In this document: piece after piece, positions 50,695-59,111 of the stretch
How the letters are laid out: each line of letters opens with the position of its first letter
Position numbering within the stretch: the first letter of the stretch is position 1
From: Endozoicomonas numazuensis
GTDB lineage: Bacteria > Pseudomonadota > Gammaproteobacteria > Pseudomonadales > Endozoicomonadaceae
Direction: 5' to 3'
DNA length: 64,000 nt
Assembly: GCF_000722635.1 (NCBI RefSeq)
Contig: NZ_JOKH01000002.1
Span: 618,073 to 682,072 of the forward strand
Position numbers and translations under genes: made by a program
The notes under the pieces: generated by a model
What the model was told of the DNA's origin: nothing
Database searches by the model: none
The model's input: only the letters and a program-made list of their open reading frames with translations

Positions 50695-53600
50695 TCATTG
50701 CCTTACTTCAAAGTAGGGTTTGTAAAAAGAACATTTTTTACCGGCGGAAGGTTTTTGATCAAAGGCAAAATAGAAGTCCATATCATCGGCTCCCCTTCCC
50801 AAGGCATAGGCGCAGCGACAAATCACATGCACGGACTGTCCGGATAAAACAGGTTTGCCATCACTGAAGGCTTTTTCCCAGCTCTTTTTTTCTGGCAACC
50901 AGACATACACATGACTGGTTTTGTCCTTTATTAGGGGCAGCTTCATGCTGACTGATTCAACACCATGCATCTGCGGCTGTAACTCCTGCAACGCTTCCCC
51001 CGGAACACTGGGAGACATTTGCAAAGACCAGCTGATGAATCCCTGTTTCCACATAGGAGAGAGCCTGAGACCTTTTTCGGACTTGGGGCCTCTGCCGTTC
51101 ATATTGACCAACTTCTGAAGCCACTGCTTTCCGGTCCACTCATGATTATCCTGGATTAAACCCCATATGTGTTTCAGCCAGACCTGATAAACACTATCAC
51201 TGCTGTCTTCTACAACACCCGCTAATACTAATGCTGCACGAATAAAGCGCCTTTTTTTACCGCTGGTTTCCTCAATCAGGTACAGTTCAGCCCAGTCCAG
51301 CAAGGAGAATATGGTCTCTGCTAATACTTCTTCTCTCACTTTCTGATATTCAGCAACCTGAACGCCATTTGAAACTTCCGAGAACACCGGCATTTCTGTT
51401 GTTATCACTTCCTGAAGATCGACCAGAATCCTGGCTTTCCAATCAACCTCCCAGGCCAGATAGGCATAACAGGCCGCCTGAAGAGAAGTCTCGCTCAGCA
51501 CTTCACACTGAATTTTCCGAGCTTTGTCGCTGGCTTTATAAACCAGTCCGTCCCTGAAGGAGAACCCTCTAAACATGACAGGCTTAGCATGGCTTAGCTG
51601 AAAAATACTGATACTGTTTTCATCAAAGTCTCCCAGAGAAGCAGGTAATACAATGGCTTTTTCTCCCTCAAAAACGGCTTCCATCAGTCGTTTGCCAAGA
51701 TCTTTAACCCCCAGGGTTTCCAGCTTTTCCAGAAGCCCGGCATGCTTGTACTCCAGCGAGCAGGCCTGATAGGCAAACCCAAGCAATAACAAAAATCCTT
51801 CATCAGATAATGGCGCCTGGGCAATGTGTTCGTCACTGACCCCTTTGGCCTGCCAGAGCTGATAGATCATTGTTAGCACTTTTTTCTGCAGCTGAAGAGA
51901 AGCACTGTAAAAATCTATATTCTTGAGACTTTGCAGGTGGAGCTGCCCGATGACTGAAGAGGGCTCATCAGCCCCCTCAAGAAGCTTCATCAGTTCTTTG
52001 GCACTGAGAGAATGAGAGACTGACTCTGATCTTTGCCACCAGCCAAAGGCCGGGAAGCGAAGGGTTTCCTGATGCTTCTGGCTGATATTGATCAATAGGG
52101 GAAGCATGGCGGCAAACCTTTTATCCGTCAGAAGTTCGAGACACAGAGCGTTCAGAGGGTGCCCAGCCAATAAATCACAACTGGACGACAAGGGTTGAGT
52201 AGATGACCAGACTGCTGAATCAGCTCTATTCTTTTTCAACGCTTCCAGTTCCAGTCGGTTATTCTCTGCCTGCTTGATGAACTTACCAAAATACATCCCG
52301 GCTCCAAAAGCAGCCAGCCAGAACGGAGGAAAGACCCAGGAAGTCAGTAACCCCAAAGCTTCAACGAACGCAGCCGCCAGAGGGCCTCGGATGGTAGAAG
52401 GCCCAATATCCTCGGGATCCCCATTGGCCTGCTGGTCCTGTGGTGAATCCTGCTGATTCGAAGCATCATCATCGGGAGAAGAATCTTTCGGCGTTTTTTT
52501 CTGATAGCCTGTTCGTAAGTCCTTTCCACCCTGCAGGAAGTCCATAGGCATATCAGGCCCACAGCCTGCCTCCACCATAACAATAGGAGGAGGCTGAAAC
52601 GGTCGCATCAGATCTAGCAGTTTTCCCTCTGAATAATAGTTAAGCAGTAGCTGCTGAATATCCAGATCAGCCTGACTCTCAGCATCAATCAAAACGATCT
52701 CATCCGTCCCCACTTTCTGCTCATGCGTTCCAACTTTGTCTGATGCTGGATCAGCCTGAAGGGGGGCATCGTCAGTATTTGATTCACTGATTTCTCCCGA
52801 ATTCGTGATCAGTGGCACTTCCGGGCTGACGTCTTGAGATCGAGCCCCTGTTGTTTGCCCGGTGATCACTCCCTGAGGCGTCGATCTAATACCGGGTGAT
52901 ACCAATGTGCCTGAAGTGACATCACTGTTATCGGAAACAGGAACTGGGGTTGAAACGGATTCAGAGGTGACCGGTTTTTCATCTTTTTCAGGCCTACCCG
53001 CCTCTTTTTCAGGCCTACCCGCCAATGTATTAGCTGCGGACGCACCAGAAGCCTCTGTATTCACTCCCACGCTTCTAGTCGTAGTCTTGGTATTAGTCGA
53101 TGCATTTTTTGTTTTGGGCCTGGATTGCTTCTGTCTATCAAGCTCATCTTTTAGCTCTTTGACTTCTTCTTTATGACTCGCTTTCTGCTGCTGCAACTCC
53201 TCAGTATGCTTTTGTCTCTGTTCATTTTTTTTGGCCTCATAACTGACTTTGTTCTGCTCCATCTCTCTCTGGATTTTTTTCTTTTGTTCTTTCTGCTTTT
53301 CGGCTGTCTTTTTGGCTTCACCCAACTGATTCGTGAGAGTTCGTACTTTTTCCTGCCACTCTTCAACAATGTGAGTCGAATCATTCTCTTCCAGAGATTC
53401 TTCAAGCTCGCTCACCCTCTGCTGTGCCGCAGAGGCTTCTTCCCGGGCCTTGTTGAGTTCACTCTGTAACTGATCTACTTGCGCATTGGCAGCTTTCAGC
53501 CTCTTCTCAGCCTCACGCACTTTTTCTTCTTGCTCCTTCAGTTTTTGATCCAATTTCTCCTGCGTGGGCCTTGCCTGAAGCTCCTTACGCTCACCTTTCA

Positions 53601-54708
53601 TCTGCTCTAACTGCTGCTGCAATCGGCCTGACTTGTTTTGCTCAGTTTTCAACTCCCCCTGAGCCTTCGTTCGCTCTCTTTCTGCCCTGTCAGCTCTCTG
53701 CTTCTCCTTATTTTCTCTCTGTCGAGCGCTCTGTGAGTTCGACTCAGCTTTGGCTTTATCATCTGCCAACTTTTTCTGCTGACTGAGCAGTCCCTGAGAT
53801 TTCTCAGCTTCTTTTTGTAAGGCTTCTTGTAAGGCTTCTTGTAAGGCTTCTTGTAAGGCTTCTGCTTTTTTCTCTAACTCGGCTTCCAGCCTTTTTATTT
53901 CCTTTTGTTTGCTGTCGATCTCCTGGTCTTTTTCAGCCAGAACTTTTTCATGGTCTTCGACAGAAACACCTGCATTGGGCACACCTTCGTCAGTGACTGT
54001 AGTGTCAGGAGCTGGAGGTGCATCCAGCTGTTGATTGAGTTCACTTATTTTGTCGTTCAGCTCGGAAATTTTCTTTTCTTTGGCTTCCAGTTCTTTATCA
54101 AAAGCTTCTTGCTTTTCTGCCAGCTCGGCCTGATGACTGGTAATAGGCATCATTCCGGTTTGATGAGACAGTTGCTGCTGCAATTGCGCCAGTTGCTGAC
54201 TCATTCCAAGCCCTTGCTGGTGCATCTGGGCCACCTGCTGCTGAAGACCCCCCATATGTTGTTGATAAACCGGGTAAGGAACCATTCCCCCAGCGGCCAT
54301 TTGCTGTGGAGGTAAAGTAGGTATGACAGGAAAAGGCAGCAGAATCGGAGAGGTGGTTACACCGGGGGCGGAATGAATTGTTTGCGGCTGCTGAATCAAC
54401 TGACTGACCCAATTTATATCAACAGGCACCTGGTTGACGAATATGGCTTGAGGCGTTTGAACAATTTGAAACTGTTGTGCCGTCCAATCATTCACCACAA
54501 TTGTAATATGCTGTGGGTTAGCGGAACCCGGCGGATTGGAGAGGATTTGTATTAAACCGTTGGCTAAACGATTATCTTTTTTCAGGTCCCATGCATTGGC
54601 TGTTGAGACAACCACAATAGCCGTAGTCAGACAAAATCCATTAATGATCTGTCTCAGTGGCAAAACGTTCCACAAACGCCACCGGACAATTCGGGCTTTG
54701 CCACTCAT
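50695..54708 (-). CDS. 1337-residue exported coiled-coil protein of unknown function
   Basis: Signal/anchor at residues 18-40 (QIINGFCLTTAIVVVSTANAWDL). Residues about 45-165 are a globular beta/Q-rich domain; 170-560 is a long coiled coil with Lys/Glu-rich heptads. A Pro/Ser/Thr-rich section (about 560-720) precedes a hydrophobic stretch ALGLLTSWVFPPFWLAAFGAGMYFGKFI (about 805-835), and a C-terminal ~480-residue domain ends FDQKPSAGKKCSFYKPYFEVRQ. The LQEALQEALQEALQ and AGRPEKEAGRPEKDE repeats are visible. No family recognised. It may span the cell envelope. Confidence 0.65.
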   Translation of the reverse strand: MSGKARIVRWRLWNVLPLRQIINGFCLTTAIVVVSTANAWDLKKDNRLANGLIQILSNPPGSANPQHITIVVNDWTAQQFQIVQTPQAIFVNQVPVDINWVSQLIQQPQTIHSAPGVTTSPILLPFPVIPTLPPQQMAAGGMVPYPVYQQHMGGLQQQVAQMHQQGLGMSQQLAQLQQQLSHQTGMMPITSHQAELAEKQEAFDKELEAKEKKISELNDKISELNQQLDAPPAPDTTVTDEGVPNAGVSVEDHEKVLAEKDQEIDSKQKEIKRLEAELEKKAEALQEALQEALQEALQKEAEKSQGLLSQQKKLADDKAKAESNSQSARQRENKEKQRADRAERERTKAQGELKTEQNKSGRLQQQLEQMKGERKELQARPTQEKLDQKLKEQEEKVREAEKRLKAANAQVDQLQSELNKAREEASAAQQRVSELEESLEENDSTHIVEEWQEKVRTLTNQLGEAKKTAEKQKEQKKKIQREMEQNKVSYEAKKNEQRQKHTEELQQQKASHKEEVKELKDELDRQKQSRPKTKNASTNTKTTTRSVGVNTEASGASAANTLAGRPEKEAGRPEKDEKPVTSESVSTPVPVSDNSDVTSGTLVSPGIRSTPQGVITGQTTGARSQDVSPEVPLITNSGEISESNTDDAPLQADPASDKVGTHEQKVGTDEIVLIDAESQADLDIQQLLLNYYSEGKLLDLMRPFQPPPIVMVEAGCGPDMPMDFLQGGKDLRTGYQKKTPKDSSPDDDASNQQDSPQDQQANGDPEDIGPSTIRGPLAAAFVEALGLLTSWVFPPFWLAAFGAGMYFGKFIKQAENNRLELEALKKNRADSAVWSSTQPLSSSCDLLAGHPLNALCLELLTDKRFAAMLPLLINISQKHQETLRFPAFGWWQRSESVSHSLSAKELMKLLEGADEPSSVIGQLHLQSLKNIDFYSASLQLQKKVLTMIYQLWQAKGVSDEHIAQAPLSDEGFLLLLGFAYQACSLEYKHAGLLEKLETLGVKDLGKRLMEAVFEGEKAIVLPASLGDFDENSISIFQLSHAKPVMFRGFSFRDGLVYKASDKARKIQCEVLSETSLQAACYAYLAWEVDWKARILVDLQEVITTEMPVFSEVSNGVQVAEYQKVREEVLAETIFSLLDWAELYLIEETSGKKRRFIRAALVLAGVVEDSSDSVYQVWLKHIWGLIQDNHEWTGKQWLQKLVNMNGRGPKSEKGLRLSPMWKQGFISWSLQMSPSVPGEALQELQPQMHGVESVSMKLPLIKDKTSHVYVWLPEKKSWEKAFSDGKPVLSGQSVHVICRCAYALGRGADDMDFYFAFDQKPSAGKKCSFYKPYFEVRQ
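53813..53866 (-). repeat. 12-bp in-frame tandem repeat in the coiled-coil gene
   Basis: AAGGCTTCTTGT recurs with period 12 (copies at 53819-53830, 53831-53842, 53843-53854 and a partial one). It encodes LQEA repeats that extend the coiled coil without breaking the heptad frame. A further 21-bp repeat at about 52985-53027 encodes AGRPEKE twice. Confidence 0.8.
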
Positions 54709-54920
54709 ACAGCCACCAACCTGATCACCTCAGTCTCTGGTAAAAAATCTGGGACGACTGTTGTCGACTCCAACTTCCAGAATCTACTCATTTTGCCCCA
54801 GACAGTTCAATAGAAGGAAAATGAGTATAGGTGACGCAAATAAAGTTTCAGACAACATCGACCCATAAGTTTTAATTTCATTTTTTTTATTACTAGAAAC
54901 AGAAGGTTCCCAATCTGCTC

Positions 54921-55790
54921 TTAATTTAGACCCACTGTTCTTTCTTTCACCTTTGTTTTATTTTTTCTTTGTGCATATTGCTCTATCGTTTCTCCCACCT
55001 TGTAGTCTTCCAGAAGGAAAGGCTCTGATTCATTACAAGGCTCTATCATTTTAATTTTTCGCTGCATCATCTTCTGTAATAACGCCATCTCACCTTCAAA
55101 TTCTTGAGCATGATCATGGTAGCCCCCACCGAGAAGATGCCGGAACTCGTGTTGGGCAACAATGGCGTCCAGTCCATTCAGCTGCCGCGTAAATTTTCGT
55201 CCCTGAGGGTCAAGAGCTTCAATAGTAATACTGTTCCAGGTAGACACCTTGCCAAATTTTTTACCTTTTGAACTTAAACAACCATGCCAGAAACAGCTTC
55301 TTCCTTTTGAAACTTGAGTAATCACCGGGTTAATAAAAACATCAGAGGGGGCTGTTGCATTGACCATAGGGGGAGGCCCTATAAGAAAAATCTGTAAAGG
55401 CTTCCCTACCTGATTGGCCGAGATACCTCCGCCAATATTTGTAGCCATGGCGGCATGCATGTTTTTTATCAGAACATCTATTCCAGGGTCGGGCAGACGT
55501 TTTACCGGTTGTGTGGGCGAATTCAATACGGGTTGGTGTTCGGGGTTTTCAAACTGAAAAATAGTGTAACGCCTGGATGTTTCTGTTTTCTTTCCGGGCT
55601 CTTCTACTTCAGCCGCTTTCTGACGCTGAGAATCCAGTACCGGCTCAACAGGCTCCTTCTGCTCTATTAAGGTGACGGGATCACCAAGATAGCTCTCGAC
55701 ATCTTCTTCCGTCGTTTCGAACAGATAGGCAATCATGGCAAAAATGCCCAGAATGACTGCCAGAATCACCAGGAATCTCCTGAAATTCAC
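54921..55790 (-). CDS. membrane-anchored peptide deformylase-like protein
   Basis: 289 residues; GTG start behind GGAGAG. An N-terminal TM (FLVILAVILGIFAMIAYLF) after RR predicts the C-terminal domain outside the cytoplasm. Deformylase motifs: GGGISANQVG (Gln127), HGCLSS replacing the usual EGCLS with Cys171, and QHEFRHLLGG, giving His214, Glu215 and His218. All metal ligands and catalytic Glu/Gln are kept; the Glu of motif 2 is replaced by His169. Ordinary deformylases are cytosolic, so this may act on secreted peptides or be repurposed. Confidence 0.82.
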   Translation of the reverse strand: MNFRRFLVILAVILGIFAMIAYLFETTEEDVESYLGDPVTLIEQKEPVEPVLDSQRQKAAEVEEPGKKTETSRRYTIFQFENPEHQPVLNSPTQPVKRLPDPGIDVLIKNMHAAMATNIGGGISANQVGKPLQIFLIGPPPMVNATAPSDVFINPVITQVSKGRSCFWHGCLSSKGKKFGKVSTWNSITIEALDPQGRKFTRQLNGLDAIVAQHEFRHLLGGGYHDHAQEFEGEMALLQKMMQRKIKMIEPCNESEPFLLEDYKVGETIEQYAQRKNKTKVKERTVGLN

Positions 55791-55920
55791 GTCTCACTCT
55801 CCAAAAGATATTGAGTCCTTCAGGATAGACCAAGCACTCTCTGTTGAGTTGCCCTGCCGTCTGAATCAAATATATGAACTAGTATTCTGATGCTTTTTTA
55901 ACAATCAGACAGGTAACAAT

Positions 55921-56610
55921 ATGAAGCTGATGCGACTTCTTCTGTTGGTATTAAGCTTTAACGCTCTTCAAGCTTTTTCATCCAGCCATCCCACAGAATT
56001 AAATACCTGCCTGGTGATGCAAGCCGGTGAAAAATATTGGCACTGGAGCACTGAGCCAACTGCAGATTGCAGCGAAAAAACCTCAAATACAGGAGAGAAA
56101 TTATTTCCTTCAGCCGACCTGATTCATCCTCTGTCATTTATTTCAAATTCGGAAGAGTTACCTGAGAACAAGGTCTGTATTTCTGAAAAAGAAACCAACA
56201 ATCTCATTGTCTGCACTTCAGAAGAGTGTCAGTGCGCTTGCTTTTATAAAGATGCTGAAGGGCATCTCATCAGTGGAAAAGTCAGTTCCATAAACAATAA
56301 AGACCACTGTTTAACGGAGGCAGGCGCTCAACATCATTACTACCTTGCCTTTGCCAAAGATCAAACAGTATTAGCCTCCAGAGATTGGAAAAAACACTTC
56401 AGTGCTGCCAACAGCACTTCTCAGGGCACAGTAAGCGCTAAAACAGTCGCCTTGGGATCAGCCATGCTGGCTGTTAGTCTCAACTCAGCATTTAACATGA
56501 TTTTTGAGTGGAGCCCCCTGGAGCTGGCCATAGGCGTGAGCTATTTCTTCGTGCGTTTTGGAGTCAGCTATGTGGGCGGTAAGATTCACCCAAGGCTTGG
56601 AGGCATATAA
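55921..56610 (+). CDS. secreted Cys-rich hypothetical protein with C-terminal TM
   Basis: 229 residues. Signal peptide LMRLLLLVLSFNALQAFSS. Residues 30-135 contain eight or so Cys (LNTCLVMQAGEKYWHW, VCISEKETNNLIVCTSEECQCACFYKD), suggesting disulphides in the periplasm. A hydrophobic C-terminal part (VALGSAMLAVSLNSAFNMIF and LAIGVSYFFVRFGVSYVGG) follows. No family recognised. Divergent from the deformylase-like gene with 130 bp between, so they may share control. Confidence 0.65.
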   Translation: MKLMRLLLLVLSFNALQAFSSSHPTELNTCLVMQAGEKYWHWSTEPTADCSEKTSNTGEKLFPSADLIHPLSFISNSEELPENKVCISEKETNNLIVCTSEECQCACFYKDAEGHLISGKVSSINNKDHCLTEAGAQHHYYLAFAKDQTVLASRDWKKHFSAANSTSQGTVSAKTVALGSAMLAVSLNSAFNMIFEWSPLELAIGVSYFFVRFGVSYVGGKIHPRLGGI

Positions 56611-56770
56611 AAACAATATTGCCAGGAGCCTTTTGCAACGGTTTCCCCTGGCATTTTGCTTCTCTTTATGACGGCTTGAGCTTCAGACTTCGGACAAAGC
56701 CAGACGTTCGGCGTTTCGTTGTTCTTGTAGCCTTCATCAGGCTGAACATTAAACAGCTTCATTGCAAGAT

Positions 56771-57016
56771 AAGTGCCCAACCCTATGAAATCATATTTTC
56801 TGACTCATTGCTCGGCACTCTCGGCAACTGCTCCTGCGTTACCCTACCTCCTGTACCCATGCAGTCGTGACTGCCTTGCAGGACACCAGCCCAATATACC
56901 CATCGCCTTTCAAGATGCTACGTTGTTGCCAGCGTTCGCTCACTTGTCGCCTGGTAGCATCTTGAAATCCAATGGGTATAAACCAGAAATATTCGATTCC
57001 ATAGGGCTGGGTACTT
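56771..57016. mobile_element. MITE-like element, 246 bp with nested inverted repeats
   Basis: Lies in the 559-bp gap 56611-57169. Outer arms of about 33 bp start AAGTGCCCAACCCTATG at 56771 and end CATAGGGCTGGGTACTT at 57016 (imperfect complements). A second 26-bp pair (56896-56921 and 56954-56979, AAGATGCTAC / GTAGCATCTT cores) forms an inner hairpin. No transposase gene inside; the open frame at 56773-57030 is an artefact of this palindrome. The inner core, as I recall, is widespread in this bacterial group. Confidence 0.7.
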
Positions 57017-57169
57017 ATTGCTCTTTGTAGAACACCATTATTCCATTTTAAGAAAAATGCAAGCGATCCCTTCGGTTTCTACACATCCTCAATAAAGTAC
57101 AGGCAGGCATTTCAAAACCAAAAAGCCCAACACTGAGGCTGGACTCTATAGAGCTGAAAAGAAGGGAAA

Positions 57170-57979
57170 TCAGGGACGATCGCCCTTAGCAAGACGCGCA
57201 TTGATAGCTTGTACAACCGCAGGAAGATCCGCCACCGAATCAATGACATAGTGAGCCCCTGCCGCTTTCATCTTGGCCTCAGCCGGTGCACGACGTTTGG
57301 CCACTTCGGCTTCTGACATGGCTTTATATTCCGCTTCGGTCGCTCCAAACTCGTTACCGGAAACAGACAGACCCACTGTCCACATTCCAGCATTCAAACC
57401 TTCTGCAATACCAGAAGTGGCATCATCTACCTTGATGCAGGTAGCGACATCATTTATAGCCAGTTCAATAACATTCTGTAAAGCCATCCAGGGACCTGGG
57501 CGGGAGCCTGCAGCCAGGTCATCACTGGCTACCACAGCATCGGGCTTATAACCTTTTTCTGCAGCGGCTGGAATCAGAGCTTCCATAACGGACCTTGGGT
57601 AACCGGAGCAGGAACCCATTTTAATCCCTTCTGCTTTAAGGCCATTTACTGCATCCAGAACGCCTTCAATAGGATCTGCAAACAGTGTTACCCGCTCAAT
57701 CTGTAGAGGCAGGAAAGTCTGATAGATTTCCTGAGCATCTTCCTCAGTGAAACTGCGGCCAAACTGGTCCTGCCAACGCTGAGCAATTTCAGGTGTTGCC
57801 CCTAGCGTACGAATATGTTCTATCTTGCCCAGGCCCATAGGGCCACGGGCTTCTTCCAGTGTAATGTCAAAGTCGTATGAGCGGCGAAAAGCATCCACAA
57901 AGATTTGGGTAGGAGCAAAAGAACCAAAGTCCACAATAGTACCGGCCCAGTCAAAGATAACTGCTTGTACCTGTTTCAT
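57170..57979 (-). CDS. phnX: phosphonoacetaldehyde hydrolase (phosphonatase)
   Basis: 269 residues. HAD superfamily: nucleophile Asp10 in [13 protein letters not shown] (DWAGT is the phosphonatase form), Lys52 in [14 protein letters not shown], the Schiff-base Lys of Phn[15 protein letters not shown] and [25 protein letters not shown]. Splits phosphonoacetaldehyde to acetaldehyde and phosphate in 2-aminoethylphosphonate degradation. No phnW or transporter is adjacent; the DNA on its right is fragmentary. Confidence 0.94.
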   Translation of the reverse strand: MKQVQAVIFDWAGTIVDFGSFAPTQIFVDAFRRSYDFDITLEEARGPMGLGKIEHIRTLGATPEIAQRWQDQFGRSFTEEDAQEIYQTFLPLQIERVTLFADPIEGVLDAVNGLKAEGIKMGSCSGYPRSVMEALIPAAAEKGYKPDAVVASDDLAAGSRPGPWMALQNVIELAINDVATCIKVDDATSGIAEGLNAGMWTVGLSVSGNEFGATEAEYKAMSEAEVAKRRAPAEAKMKAAGAHYVIDSVADLPAVVQAINARLAKGDRP

Positions 57980-58014
57980 ATTTTAACCTCTAATGCTATT
58001 CACTCATCATCAGA

Positions 58015-58128
58015 ATGTGTTGTGTATTTCACCCAGAGCGCTATGAGCTTAGCAAGGATACGCCTGTGACCCGCGCTTTTATGGAAGCGGCTGATAAGCT
58101 GGTACAGTTCGCAAAAAAAGCAGACTGA
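58015..58128 (+). other. 37-residue open frame, possible C-terminal gene fragment
   Basis: In the gap 57980-58453. Frame ATG 58015 to TGA 58126 reads RYELSKDTPVTRAFMEAADKLVQFAKKAD after a short Cys-rich head, and looks like the C-terminal tail of a larger protein. No ribosome site. It overlaps the stem of a terminator. The rest of the gap (58139-58453) shows nothing. Confidence 0.3.
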
Positions 58129-58138
58129 ATAGTCTGCT
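58113..58138 (-). terminator. hairpin with minus-strand T tract
   Basis: AGCAGACT (58119-58126) and AGTCTGCT (58131-58138) are perfect 8-bp arms around a 4-nt loop, and the plus-strand A run 58113-58119 gives a T tract on the minus strand. It fits an intrinsic terminator for leftward transcription; the gene it once served is not visible. Confidence 0.6.
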
Positions 58139-58453
58139 CGAATGATGCACTCCCCTTACAAATTAATCATTACTACTATACGTCGAAAGACTTATGAATA
58201 AGGTAAAATCAGGCTTATTTCTATATGAATGACAAGGCTAGATAAAAAATAAGAATGCTTTGATGTTGTTCTGGCAAAGGAAAGAGCCAGTCCGATTGGT
58301 GTTAAGGATGACTAAAGCCTTTTTCAATAATAAGGCTACCTCCACTCCCTGCGGATACCTCCCTACTTCACCTGAATAACAGCCCTGGAAACTCTGCATC
58401 TCAAAGGAGAGGAAAAACTAAAACAATCTGGATCCATTGGACGGTGTAATACA

Positions 58454-58810
58454 GTGAAGTATGTTCTCAGACTCTTTTCTACGTTTTTTCTTTCCCTGTT
58501 GATTTCCGGCTGCTCAGGAGGCGGTGGTGGAAGTAATGATGGGGCTACAGATAATGGAGGGGGACTCCAGAAGATTCAAGTCCTCCTCCTGTTGAAAACA
58601 CTTCGGATATTCAAGAGGTTTATACCAATGGAAGAGCCTTTGCTGCCTTGAAAAAGGATGGCAGTGTTTCTGCTTGGGGAGAGCCAACTGCCGGAGGAGA
58701 TACAGAATACGGCAGTGGTGGTGATCTATCTTCAGGAATTGTAAATATCTACAATAACAGTGCTGCTTTTGTAGCGTTAAAAGGTGATGGCAGTGTGGTT
58801 GCATGGGGAG
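58454..58810 (+). pseudogene. RCC1-repeat lipoprotein fragment, frameshifted
   Basis: Lipoprotein signal YVLRLFSTFFLSLLISGCSGGGGGS starts the 58454 frame. After a shift near 58565 the second frame (58590-58810) reads VENTSDIQEVYTNGRAFAALKKDGSVSAWGEPTAGGD, then AAFVALKGDGSVVAWGE, two RCC1-like repeats (G.S..ALK.DGSV.AWG). The sequence ends abruptly at about 58810, where it joins unrelated Rieske-oxygenase DNA. A remnant of a secreted RCC1 repeat protein. Confidence 0.75.
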
Positions 58811-58965
58811 AGTTCTGCACAGATAAACACCCAGTCTTCAGAAAAAACCCTCTCGGCTTCCCGCTGATAAACTTCCGGCTCCTGATAAACGCTAAAGGGT
58901 AGGGATTGAGCCTTATCAAGAGTGGCGCTGGCGAGTACCTCATACTGCTTCAACAGTTTGCTCAT
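58810..58965 (-). pseudogene. Rieske aromatic-ring/quaternary-ammonium oxygenase, N-terminal fragment
   Basis: ATG 58963-58965 follows GGAG. The protein reads ATLDKAQSLPFSVYQEPEVYQREAERVFSEDWVFICAE, typical of the N-terminus of Rieske oxygenase alpha subunits such as CntA/YeaW/GbcA-like enzymes. After about 52 residues the frame runs into the RCC1 fragment, so the Rieske and catalytic domains are lost. Its start signal is intact, so the break is recent or tolerated. Confidence 0.75.
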
Positions 58966-59111
58966 GGGAATCTCCAGAAAGCGGAAAGCGTCTTGGGCTT
59001 GGATTATTCTTATGAAAATGACTGTTTAATGCTGCCCAAGATTACACTGGCTCACCTTTCCAGACCAGCACCTAAAACGCATCGTCGACTCAGCGGTAAA
59101 TGGTCAGAAGT

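Noticed and set aside
56773-57030. 85-residue plus-strand frame
   Set aside because: Lies almost wholly in the MITE-like palindrome; the reading frame follows from the inverted repeats.
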